Shown in pieces: positions 37,321 through 44,783 of a DNA stretch of 44,783 nucleotides (positions are counted from its first letter, which is position 1; every line of letters starts with the position of its first letter). The notes below the pieces were generated by a model. That model searched no databases. It was not told where the DNA came from and was given only the letters and a program-made list of their open reading frames with translations. This DNA is from Pseudomonadota bacterium. GTDB lineage: Bacteria; Pseudomonadota; Alphaproteobacteria; Reyranellales; Reyranellaceae. The position numbers and the translations under genes are program-made. The DNA lies in assembly GCA_018242505.1 (NCBI GenBank), contig JAFEBU010000081.1, forward strand, positions 1-44,783, written 5' to 3'.

Positions 37321-39330
37321 ATGAGTTCTTCCCCGGACGATGTGCTTCATTTGCTCCGGCAACGCGGCCACTCCGCCGAGCCTCACGAACTCGAGGAGCT
37401 GATGCGCGGAGTGGCGGCGGCGCCGGAGGGGCTTGCCGGCCCGGAGTGGGTCGAGCTGATCGATCCTGCGGCAGACGCCGACCTCACGCGGGCGCTGGCT
37501 GCCTGGCGGGCCGAGCTCGCGCGCAACGACGGCGGTCTCGACGCCTCGCCTGCCCCGCCGGAACGGCTGGCGGCGCTCCGGACCGAGCTCAGGCGCCGTG
37601 GCCTCGATGGCTTCGTCGTCCCCCGCGCCGACGAGCATCAAGGCGAATATGTACCGCGTCACTCGCAGCGGCTCGCCTGGCTTACAGGCTTCACCGGCTC
37701 CGCAGGGCTCGCCATCGTGCTCGTCGACCGCGCGGCGATCTTCGTCGACGGTCGCTACACGCTCGCCGTGCGCGGCCAGGTCGATGTCGAGGCCTTCGTC
37801 CCGCATCAGGTTCCCGAGCAGTCGCCCGAGACCTGGATCGCCCAGAACCTGCCCAAGGGCGGCAAGCTCGGCTTCGACCCCTGGCTGCAGACCGTCGACG
37901 GGTTCGACCGCTTCGCGCGCGCCGCCGAACGCGCGGGCGGCAGCTTCGTGCCGGTCGAGCAGAACCCGATCGATGCCGTCTGGCGCGACCGGCCTGCCGC
38001 ACCGCTCGCCCCCGTGGTGCCCCAGCCCGAGGAATTCGCCGGCGAAAGCAGCGCGACGCGCCGCAAGCGCATTGCCGAGATCGTGGCCGGGCGCGGCGCC
38101 GACGTGGCCCTGCTGACCGCCCCCGACTCGATCGCCTGGCTTCTGAACGTGCGCGGCGGCGACGTACCGCGCACGCCCTTTCCGCTGGGTTTCGCGCTAT
38201 TGCACAGCGACGGCCACGTCGACCTCTATATGGATCGGCGCAAGATCCCGGCGCGCACCGTGGCGTGGCTCGGCAATTCGGTGACCCTCGCACCGCCCGG
38301 CGACCTCGGCCCCGCACTCGATGCGCTCGGCAAGACCGGCAAGCGTGTGCTGATCGAGACCTCGACCGCGCCGTACTGGGCCGCGACGCGGCTGCAGGCG
38401 GCGGGCGTGACGATGGTGCGCGACGCCGATCCGGTGGCGCTGCCCAAGGCCTGCAAGAATTCCGTCGAGCTCGAAGGCGTCCGCGTCGCTCACCGCCGCG
38501 ACGGCGCGGCGGTGAGCCGCTTCCTCGCCTGGCTCGCGCGCGAGTCGGGCAGCGGCCGGCTGCGCGAGATCGAGGTTTCGGATCGACTGCAGCAGATGCG
38601 CCAGGAGACCGGCAAGCTGCGCGATCTCTCCTTCGACACCATCTCCGGCGCAGGGCCGAATGGCGCCATCGTGCACTACCACGCCTCGCCGTCGACCGAG
38701 CGCACACTGGAGACGGGTTCGCTCTATCTGGTCGATTCGGGCGGGCAGTATCGCGACGGCACGACCGACATCACGCGCACCGTCGGCATCGGCACGCCAA
38801 GCGTCGAGATGCGCGACCGCTTCACGCGGGTGCTGAAGGGGCATATCGCGCTCGCCATGGCCCGCTTCCCCGCCGGGACGACGGGATCGCAGCTCGATTC
38901 GCTCGCGCGCTACGCCCTCTGGCAGGTCGGCCTCGACTACGACCATGGCACAGGCCACGGCGTCGGCGCCTATCTCGCGGTGCACGAGGGACCGCAGCGC
39001 ATCTCCAAGGCGGCGAACGACGTCGCGCTGCAGCCCGGCATGATCGTCAGCGACGAACCCGGCTACTACAAGGCCGGCGCCTACGGCATCCGCATCGAGA
39101 ACCTGCTGGCGGTGCGCGAGGCCAGGATCGAAGGCGCCGACCGGCGCTATTTCGAATTCGAGACGCTGACGCTCGCACCCATCGATCTCAACTGCGTCGA
39201 GCCGGCGCTGCTGACCGAACCGGAGCGGACCTGGCTCAATGCCTATCATCGGCGCGTGCGCGAAACCATCGCGCCGCAGGTCGATGGCGAGACCCGCCGC
39301 TGGCTCGAACAGGCAACGCGCGCGATCTAG
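37321..39330 (+). CDS. aminopeptidase P-type M24 metallopeptidase
   Basis: This is a 669-residue protein with the three-domain layout of XPNPEP-like enzymes. Two creatinase-like N-terminal domains run about 85-390 (VVPRADEHQGEYVPRHSQRL, IFVDGRYTLAVRGQVD). The catalytic pita-bread domain has the metal ligands in LVDSGGQYRDGTTDITRTV (two Asp), GTGHGVGAYLAVHEGPQ (His), SDEPGYYKAG (Glu) and GIRIENLLAV (Glu). About 80 extra residues precede the first domain (DDVLHLLRQRGHSAEPHELE...), which is unusual. It cleaves Xaa-Pro N-termini in the cytoplasm. A TTG at 37240 could extend the frame but 37321 ATG is preferred. Confidence 0.9.
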   Translation: MSSSPDDVLHLLRQRGHSAEPHELEELMRGVAAAPEGLAGPEWVELIDPAADADLTRALAAWRAELARNDGGLDASPAPPERLAALRTELRRRGLDGFVVPRADEHQGEYVPRHSQRLAWLTGFTGSAGLAIVLVDRAAIFVDGRYTLAVRGQVDVEAFVPHQVPEQSPETWIAQNLPKGGKLGFDPWLQTVDGFDRFARAAERAGGSFVPVEQNPIDAVWRDRPAAPLAPVVPQPEEFAGESSATRRKRIAEIVAGRGADVALLTAPDSIAWLLNVRGGDVPRTPFPLGFALLHSDGHVDLYMDRRKIPARTVAWLGNSVTLAPPGDLGPALDALGKTGKRVLIETSTAPYWAATRLQAAGVTMVRDADPVALPKACKNSVELEGVRVAHRRDGAAVSRFLAWLARESGSGRLREIEVSDRLQQMRQETGKLRDLSFDTISGAGPNGAIVHYHASPSTERTLETGSLYLVDSGGQYRDGTTDITRTVGIGTPSVEMRDRFTRVLKGHIALAMARFPAGTTGSQLDSLARYALWQVGLDYDHGTGHGVGAYLAVHEGPQRISKAANDVALQPGMIVSDEPGYYKAGAYGIRIENLLAVREARIEGADRRYFEFETLTLAPIDLNCVEPALLTEPERTWLNAYHRRVRETIAPQVDGETRRWLEQATRAI

Positions 39331-39340
39331 GGGCGGAACG

Positions 39341-40285
39341 TCAGGCTTCGCTTCCCCGCTTGGCGATACCGCGCAGGATCAGGGTTGCGGCCACCGCCAG
39401 GACCGGCAGCATGAAGAGCGACACGGCGGATCCCAACGGGAAATTGCCGGCCATGAGGCTGATGAAGAACGCCATGGTGGCCAACACTTGAGTCGTCCCC
39501 AGCGGGCCGCCACCGGTCAGCACGTACACGATGGTGAAGCCGGTGAAGCCGCCAATCGTGGCGAACAGCATGGTAATGGCGAGAGCGTTGCGCATCAGCG
39601 GCAAGGTCACATAGCGCAGGCGCTGCCACCAGTTGGCGCCGTCGATCGACGCCGCCTCATGGATCTCCTCGGGCACGGACTTCAGCCATGCCAGGCACAT
39701 GATCATGAAGAACGGCGCACCGAACCACACAGTCACGAGGATTATGCAGAACCGTGCCCAGTCGGTGTCGCCGACCCAGAAGACGGAGTGCAGGCCGAGT
39801 TGCTTGAGGATCCAATTGAAGGGACTGAAGGACGGATCGAACAATTGTCGCCAGGCGAGCCCGCTCATCGCCGGCGGGATGACCCACGGCACGAGGAGCA
39901 TGCCGCGCCACCAGCGCTGGCCCTTGGCCGGGATGTTGTGCACCAGCAGCGCCACCACGAAGCCGATGATCGCCTTGAGGATGACGGCGGTGATCGTGAA
40001 AAGGCTCGTCTGGTAGAGCGCCCCCCAGAACCTGGCCCAGCCGATCAGCAGGGCGAAGTTGTGGAGCCCGACGAACCTGGTCATGTGCCTGTCGAGCAGC
40101 GAGAGATAGAGCGCGTAGCCCATGGGATACGCCAGGAGCACGACGATCACCGTGATGAGCGGCAGGGTCATCAGGAAGGCAATGGTCGACCTGCGCCGCA
40201 TGAGCTTGCGCAGGCCGCCCGGCCCTCTTGTCCGCCGCTGGCGCGCGGATGCATCGGCCTGCACGTCGATCGGATGACAGGGCAT
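39341..40285 (-). CDS. sugar-type ABC transporter permease (orphan)
   Basis: This is a 314-residue permease with six membrane helices (IAFLMTLPLITVIVVLLAYP, SLFTITAVILKAIIGFVVAL, FCIILVTVWFGAPFFMIMCL and three more). The EAA motif that contacts the ATPase is EAASIDGANWWQRLRYVTLP. The MalF/UgpA-like order, with the first helix followed by LSLLDRHMTRFVGLHNF, points to carbohydrate import. ATG 40285 has GGAAGG upstream. No second permease, ATPase or binding protein lies nearby, so its partners must be elsewhere or it is a relic. Confidence 0.85.
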   Translation of the reverse strand: MPCHPIDVQADASARQRRTRGPGGLRKLMRRRSTIAFLMTLPLITVIVVLLAYPMGYALYLSLLDRHMTRFVGLHNFALLIGWARFWGALYQTSLFTITAVILKAIIGFVVALLVHNIPAKGQRWWRGMLLVPWVIPPAMSGLAWRQLFDPSFSPFNWILKQLGLHSVFWVGDTDWARFCIILVTVWFGAPFFMIMCLAWLKSVPEEIHEAASIDGANWWQRLRYVTLPLMRNALAITMLFATIGGFTGFTIVYVLTGGGPLGTTQVLATMAFFISLMAGNFPLGSAVSLFMLPVLAVAATLILRGIAKRGSEA

Positions 40286-40343
40286 GGCCACCTTCCATCA
40301 CCGGTTGGAATCGTAGCATGAATCTCTCGGGGAACGCCCGCCC

Positions 40344-41630
40344 TCAGCTGGCGGGCTTCGACACCGCAGGAAGAGTCCTCGCCGCCTCCGGACGCGCCGA
40401 CATATTCATCGCTCGGGCATAGCCGCTCGGCACGAACCGCACGGCGAGCATGGCGACAATTGCCGCGCAGCCGAGATGAAAGAGCCATCCGGCCGCAAAT
40501 CCGCCTGTCTGGTCATGAAGCGCGGCCACGATCCAGGGCGGGATCGCGGCGATCATGAAGCCGCCGCCCTGCATGAGCGCGGATAAGGCGCCGGCCTCTA
40601 TCGGATCCTGGAGATGGTCGAGCGCCACCACCATGAACAAGGCAAAACAGCCGCCAAGACCGGCGCCGACGATCACCGCCCACGCGACCGGCGAGAATTG
40701 CGGCCAGAACACGAGGCCGCCAAAGCCGGCCACCTGCATCAGCAGGGCAACCCACAGCCAGGGGCGACGGTCCTCCCGCCGGGCCGCCAGCGCCGGAAGC
40801 GCGAGAGCCGCCACGGCCTGGCTGGCCGCCATCACCGCGAGCAGGCCGCCACTGCCGGCACTCGTCCAGCCCAGTGTCTGGTAGTAGGGCGCGAGCCACG
40901 CGACCACCGAGGCGTAGCCGCCGTTCACCAAGCCGAAACAGGCCATCAACAACCATGTCCGTGGCCGCCGCAGCAGCGTGGACACGCCCAGCGTGGCCGA
41001 ACCGTGCGTCCGGTCCCTCGGCAGCGCCACGGTCGCCGCAACCGCAAGTGCCGCGGGCAGCGCGACCCAGGCGAGACCGGCGCGCCAACTGCCGGATGCA
41101 TCGGCGATGATCGGCGAAAGCTGAGCGCCCACCGCGCCGCCTCCCATCATCATCGATGAGTAGACGCCCATGACGAGCGGCGTGCGGGTGGGAAACTGCT
41201 CCTTGATGACTCCGGGAAAGACCGCCTGAACGACCGCGACGCCGAGTCCGCACAAGGCCGCCGTCCCGATCAACGCGGCGCCATCCGACGGGAACAACCG
41301 CAATGCCGAGCCGAGGCAGAGGACGGCCAGTCCCGACAGGACCGCCAGACGCGCCCCCAGCGCCCGCTGCAGGAAGGGCCCCGAGAACGCAAAGAAGCCC
41401 ATCAGCAACATCGGCACGAGCGTAAAGAGCGCCATGCTCTGATGATCGAGGCCGGTCGCCTCGCTCATCCGGGATGCCAGCGGACCGACGGCGGTCAGAA
41501 AGGGCCTCAGATTGAGGCCCACGATCGCGACGACACCAAGAAGAAGCGACTTGGCTGGCGTGATGTGGGCTGGCGTGATGTGGGCTGGCGTGATGTGGGC
41601 TGGTTGCAGGACTCTTTCCGCCTGGGTCAT
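40344..41630 (-). CDS. MFS transporter, CynX/NimT-like
   Basis: This is a 428-residue protein with 12 membrane segments. TM1 starts LLLGVVAIVGLNLRPFLTAV, with the NLRP-x-x-T-x-VGPL signature of the CynX/NimT (cyanate / 2-nitroimidazole) branch. It continues TGLDHQSMALFTLVPMLLMG and RALGARLAVLSGLAVLCLGS. The N-terminus is unusual: after MTQAERVLQ it has PAHIT three times in tandem. A glycine-rich YSSMMMGGGAVGAQLSPI occurs at TM5. Probably an efflux or uptake carrier for a small anion or drug; substrate unknown. Confidence 0.85.
   Translation of the reverse strand: MTQAERVLQPAHITPAHITPAHITPAKSLLLGVVAIVGLNLRPFLTAVGPLASRMSEATGLDHQSMALFTLVPMLLMGFFAFSGPFLQRALGARLAVLSGLAVLCLGSALRLFPSDGAALIGTAALCGLGVAVVQAVFPGVIKEQFPTRTPLVMGVYSSMMMGGGAVGAQLSPIIADASGSWRAGLAWVALPAALAVAATVALPRDRTHGSATLGVSTLLRRPRTWLLMACFGLVNGGYASVVAWLAPYYQTLGWTSAGSGGLLAVMAASQAVAALALPALAARREDRRPWLWVALLMQVAGFGGLVFWPQFSPVAWAVIVGAGLGGCFALFMVVALDHLQDPIEAGALSALMQGGGFMIAAIPPWIVAALHDQTGGFAAGWLFHLGCAAIVAMLAVRFVPSGYARAMNMSARPEAARTLPAVSKPAS
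41553..41603 (-). repeat. 15-base tandem repeat encoding PAHIT
   Basis: Three exact copies of GGCTGGCGTGATGTG in tandem plus a partial fourth, within the N-terminal codons of the CynX-like gene. Because 15 is divisible by three, copy-number change would keep the frame. Confidence 0.85.
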
Positions 41631-41642
41631 GGCGCGCTCCCG

Positions 41643-42314
41643 TCAACGGGCTTTCGCCGTGACAAGGATCTTCTCGATCTCCGTGTATCCGCGGTTGCGC
41701 GCATGCTGGAGTGGAGTGACGCCATCTTTATCGGCGAGATTGGCATTGGCGCCGGCTTTCAGAAGGAGTTGGACGACAAGCTGGTGCCGGGGGCCGCCAT
41801 CGCTCAGGATGATGGCTTCGAGCAGGGCCGTCCAACCGAGGTTGTTGACGTGATCGACGTCGACGCCGGCCTCGATGAGTGTGCGGACCGTGTCGACATG
41901 GCCCCGCTCGGAGGCCGGGATCAGGGCGGTGCCGCCGTAGCGGTTGGTGCTCTTGAGATCGGCGCCATGCGCCAGCGTCATCTTCAGGATTTCGCGATGG
42001 CCGCGCGCACCGGCATAGAGATAGGCGCTGTCGTTCATGTTGTCCTTGGCGTTGACGTCGGCGCCGGCCTCGATCAGCGTCTTCGCCGCATCGACGTTGT
42101 TGTCGTGCGTGGCGACGAGAAGCGCGGTCCGCCCATCGCTATCGCGGGCGTCGATTCTGGCGCCTTGGGCGAGGAGCTTTGTGATCGCCGCGGCGTCGTT
42201 GCTCGCAGCCGCTGTGTGAAGCCTTGTGTCGGTCACGGTCTGTCCGGAGGTCGTCAGAGGAAACGAGGCGAAAGCCAACAGGATGAGCGCCAGAACTTTG
42301 GATCGCCTGAGCAT
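41643..42314 (-). CDS. secreted ankyrin-repeat protein
   Basis: This is a 223-residue protein. A signal peptide (MLRRSKVLALILLAFASFPL, cleavage near TTSGQ) precedes five to six ankyrin repeats, each with the G-x-T-A-L-x-x-A-x-x-x-x-x pattern (DGRTALLVATHDNNVDAAKT, YGGTALIPASERGHVDTVRT, LGWTALLEAI, DGVTPLQHARNRGYTEIEKI). It is expected in the periplasm as a protein-binding scaffold; similar ankyrin proteins protect catalases or act as periplasmic partners in other bacteria (not shown here). It is divergent from the LysR gene, with 77 bases between. Confidence 0.85.
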   Translation of the reverse strand: MLRRSKVLALILLAFASFPLTTSGQTVTDTRLHTAAASNDAAAITKLLAQGARIDARDSDGRTALLVATHDNNVDAAKTLIEAGADVNAKDNMNDSAYLYAGARGHREILKMTLAHGADLKSTNRYGGTALIPASERGHVDTVRTLIEAGVDVDHVNNLGWTALLEAIILSDGGPRHQLVVQLLLKAGANANLADKDGVTPLQHARNRGYTEIEKILVTAKAR

Positions 42315-42391
42315 TCGCCTCCGTACCCTCGTCGACGAACATTCGTAAATTAGATGAATTAATGAACTCCATTCAGAGATAGAATGGCACG

Positions 42392-43303
42392 ATGCTCGAT
42401 CCCCGCCTCCTTCGCGCCTTCGTGTCGATCGTCGACGTGCGGAGCTTCACACTCGCTGCCGACCGCCTGCACATGACGCAGTCGACGATCAGCCAGCAGC
42501 TCGGCCGATTGGAACAGGCCGTTGGCGGGGAGTTGATCGATCGTACCACGCGTCCCATCCAGCCCACTGCGGCGGGAGAACGCCTGCTTGGCTACGCGCG
42601 ACGCATCCTGTCGCTCCAGGACGAGGCGGAAATGCTGCTTTCCGATCCGGCGGGTACTGCCGCCATTCGTATCGGTGTCCCCGACGACATTGTCACATTG
42701 GCGATGGCCAGGACATTCGCGACATTTGCCGAGCAGCATCGCGAGGTACGCCTGGACGTCACGACCGGCCTCAGCCGCGACATCTCGGAACGCTTCCACG
42801 CCGGCGAGTTCGACATCGTGGTCGTCAAGGAACCGACCGCCAGCGTCGATCGTCGCGCGTCGTTCCCGGAACCGATAGGATGGTTCGAAAGCGTCGAGCA
42901 TTCCGGGGAATGGCCCGATCCCATTCCGCTTGTCGCCTTTCCTGCCGACGGTCTCTATCGCGACGCCATGTTCGAGCGCATCGAACGCGAGCGACGGCGC
43001 TGGTACATTGCCTTCACCGGTTCCAGCCTCGACGGCGTCCTTGTCGCCGTCGAGGCTGGACTGGGCCTCTCCCTCATCCCTGCCGGAGCTGCGGCGGGGC
43101 GTCGCGTCCGACCTCACGCCGGCTTCGGCATCGAGCGGGCGATGGTCGTTTCGGTCTATTCCTGGGAACAGGATGGTCCGATCGACGACCTCGTCGGGCT
43201 CATGACCGGCGTCCTCGCCAAGCGGACATCCGCTCGACATCCGCTGGCAGGCCGTCGCCGCCGACTCTATGGTCCCGCAGCAACGAAGAAAGCGAGACGA
43301 TGA
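42392..43303 (+). CDS. LysR-family transcriptional regulator
   Basis: This is a 303-residue protein. The DNA-binding domain is LLRAFVSIVDVRSFTLAADR, LHMTQSTISQQLGRLEQAVG, GELIDRTTRPIQPTAAGERL. The effector domain is AAIRIGVPDDIVTLAMARTF...FDIVVVKEP...GVLVAVEAGLGLSLIPAGAA. Its stop overlaps the start of the PLP enzyme as ATGA, so regulator and enzyme are translationally coupled, while the ankyrin gene is divergent. The AT-rich 77-base gap (TAAATTAGATGAATTAATGA) is the likely binding region. Confidence 0.9.
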   Translation: MLDPRLLRAFVSIVDVRSFTLAADRLHMTQSTISQQLGRLEQAVGGELIDRTTRPIQPTAAGERLLGYARRILSLQDEAEMLLSDPAGTAAIRIGVPDDIVTLAMARTFATFAEQHREVRLDVTTGLSRDISERFHAGEFDIVVVKEPTASVDRRASFPEPIGWFESVEHSGEWPDPIPLVAFPADGLYRDAMFERIERERRRWYIAFTGSSLDGVLVAVEAGLGLSLIPAGAAAGRRVRPHAGFGIERAMVVSVYSWEQDGPIDDLVGLMTGVLAKRTSARHPLAGRRRRLYGPAATKKARR

Positions 43304-44532
43304 CGACTTTTCCAGATCTGCCGACGTTTGTGACGCATCTCGAATGTGCGATGACCGGCGAGAAGCTGCCGGCAGACGTTCCGCACAATCTGTCGCCGGC
43401 CGGCTATCCGATCCTGGTGCGCTACGACCTGGCGGGGGTGAAGGCGGCGCTGACCAAGGCGAAGCTCGCCGACCGGCCGCCGGACTGGTGGCGCTATCGC
43501 GAGCTCCTGCCGGTGCGCAAGCCCGAGAACATCGTCTCCCTCGGCGAGGTGATGACCCCTCTTCTGTCGATGCCGCGCCTCGCCAAGTCGCTCGGCGTCT
43601 CCGGCGAGGTCATCGTCAAGGATGAAGGGCGTCTGCCGACCGGGTCGTTCAAGGCGCGCGGCCTGGCCCTGGCCGTCTGCATGGCCAAGGAGTTCGGCAT
43701 CCGGAAAATGGCGATGCCCACCAACGGCAACGCCGGCGCGGCGCTCGCCGCCTATGCCAGCCGGGCCGGCATCGAGACGGTGGTGTTCTGCCCCGACGAC
43801 ACGCCGGTCGTGAACGTCAACGAGATCGCCGAATGCGGGGCGCGCGTCTACAAGGTCAACGGGTTGATCAACGACTGCGGCAAGCTGGTCGGCGCCGGCA
43901 AGGACAAGGCCGGTTGGTTCGATACCTCGACGCTGAAGGAGCCCTATCGCATCGAGGGCAAGAAGACGATGGGGCTGGAGCTGGCCGAGCAGCTCAATTG
44001 GGAATTGCCCGACGCGATCTTCTATCCGACCGGCGGCGGGACCGGGCTGATCGGGATGTGGAAAGCGTTCGCCGAGCTCGAGGCGATCGGCTTCATCGGC
44101 AAGAAGCGGCCCAAGATGATCGCCGTCCAGGCGTCGGGCTGCGCGCCGATCGTTCGCGCCTTCGAGAGCAACAGCCGCCATGCCGAGTTGTGGAAGGACG
44201 CCCACACGGTGGCGGCCGGGATCCGCGTGCCGGTCGCCATCGGAGATTTCCTCATCCTCGACGCCGTGCGCGACTCGGGCGGCTTCGCCATCGCCGTCGA
44301 CGACAACGCCATTTCGTCGACCCTCGACGAGATCGCCCGGCACGACGGCGTGCTGCTCTGCCCCGAAGGAGCGGCGACCGCCGCCGCCTACAAGCAGGCG
44401 CTCGTCGACGGCCGGATAAAGAAGACCGATACGGTCGTGCTGTTCAACTGCGCCTCCGGCCTGAAGTACCCCATGGCCGACGGCGGCCGCCCTCTCGACC
44501 GCAACGGCCCGATCGACTACGCGGCGCTCTGA
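43300..44532 (+). CDS. threonine synthase-like PLP enzyme (fold type II)
   Basis: This is a 410-residue protein. The PLP Lys is in RLPTGSFKARGLALAVCM, the phosphate/carboxylate loop in PTNGNAGAALAAYASRAG, and the PLP phosphate-binding glycine loop in YPTGGGTGLIGMWKAF. An N-terminal segment with CAMTGEKLPADVPHNLSPAG is typical of threonine synthase-type proteins. Biosynthetic threonine synthase (O-phosphohomoserine to threonine) is the most likely call, but coupling to a LysR regulator suggests a dedicated or catabolic variant such as a threonine or diaminopropionate lyase-like enzyme. ATGA overlap with the regulator. Confidence 0.8.
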   Translation: MTTFPDLPTFVTHLECAMTGEKLPADVPHNLSPAGYPILVRYDLAGVKAALTKAKLADRPPDWWRYRELLPVRKPENIVSLGEVMTPLLSMPRLAKSLGVSGEVIVKDEGRLPTGSFKARGLALAVCMAKEFGIRKMAMPTNGNAGAALAAYASRAGIETVVFCPDDTPVVNVNEIAECGARVYKVNGLINDCGKLVGAGKDKAGWFDTSTLKEPYRIEGKKTMGLELAEQLNWELPDAIFYPTGGGTGLIGMWKAFAELEAIGFIGKKRPKMIAVQASGCAPIVRAFESNSRHAELWKDAHTVAAGIRVPVAIGDFLILDAVRDSGGFAIAVDDNAISSTLDEIARHDGVLLCPEGAATAAAYKQALVDGRIKKTDTVVLFNCASGLKYPMADGGRPLDRNGPIDYAAL

Positions 44533-44535
44533 GAT

Positions 44536-44608
44536 CGAGGGATCCCTCGCACACGCTCGGGGTGACACGGCGTTTTGCATGTCATCCCGAGCGCAGCATC
44601 TCTTTTCA
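44536..44608. repeat. palindromic repeat pair G
   Basis: Left-pointing GAGGGATCCCTCGCACACGC...GGGGTGACACGG is followed by right-pointing TGTCATCCCGAGCGCAGCAT. It fills most of the gap after the PLP enzyme gene. Confidence 0.75.
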
Positions 44609-44688
44609 TGGGCGCGCACCACCGCACGCGGAGCAACCTCCGCGCCGAAGTGATGCCGTGCGATGCAGCCAAGAGGTAAAAGCCTGTC

Positions 44689-44783
44689 GTGAGCGACCCT
44701 GTCGGCCGTGCCGCCGGCCTGCCTCCCCCCTTCGAGCCGCAGCCGATACCGAGCCGGCCGGTCTATGACGGCAGGCTCGGCGA
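44689..44783 (+). CDS. start of a further gene (3' partial)
   Basis: GTG 44689 opens a frame to the end of the window reading VSDPVGRAAGLPPPFEPQPI then PSRPVYDGRLGE. GAGG lies about 12 bases upstream. Too short to identify. The start is provisional. Confidence 0.35.
   Translation, partial: MSDPVGRAAGLPPPFEPQPIPSRPVYDGRLG

Overview
The window is a GC-rich bacterial chromosome segment that best fits an alphaproteobacterium of the Rhodospirillales/Reyranella kind. This is an inference from GC-rich codon use, the uvrD-prmA pair near an aminopeptidase P gene, a DUF1127 protein, many acyl-CoA and SDR enzymes, and intergenic repeats of the TCATCCCGAGC...GGGATCTTT type. No rRNA, tRNA or CRISPR array was seen.

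Layout. Positions 1-3270 are a less GC-rich accessory patch: two tandem, diverged toxin-domain/immunity pairs in the style of polymorphic-toxin orphan modules, with three small genes between them (a CPCC-type zinc-ribbon protein cut by a TGA, a helical protein of unknown role, and a DUF4288-like protein). A decayed LysE exporter follows. Positions 3.8-9.4 kb hold an M14/DUF2817 peptidase, a cNMP-binding patatin phospholipase, an OsmC protein, a DUF2000 gene divergent from an AraC regulator, and a nest of palindromic repeats around a broken GIY-YIG nuclease gene. From 9.4 to 14.3 kb a leftward cluster encodes an SDR, two MaoC/hot-dog proteins, a thiolase and an HMG-CoA-synthase-like protein fused to a DUF35 domain. 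That last protein lacks the expected catalytic Cys.

Positions 14.4-29.7 kb are mixed metabolic and transport genes: NUDIX, HdeD-like, FUSC, alpha/beta hydrolase, an MDR reductase, SDRs, two tandem 4HBT thioesterases coupled to an AAC(3)-like acetyltransferase and an MFS exporter, DUF2239, NTF2-like/LysR, GNAT-SDR-MBL, and an HtrA-like protein that has lost its catalytic His and Asp. uvrD and prmA (29.8-32.9 kb) are translationally coupled. A lower-GC patch (33-37.2 kb) with a PIG-L deacetylase, a glycosyltransferase-like protein, a methyltransferase and DUF1127 separates them from the aminopeptidase P gene. The right end has an orphan sugar-type ABC permease, a CynX/NimT-like MFS protein with a PAHIT repeat, a secreted ankyrin protein divergent from a LysR gene, a threonine-synthase-like PLP enzyme, and the start of a further gene.

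The strongest leads are the degenerate HMGS-DUF35/thiolase/MaoC cluster, the GIY-YIG remnant bracketed by inverted repeats, and the tandem toxin-immunity modules that share a 94%-identical 5' block. All assignments rest on reading motifs by eye; no database search was run.
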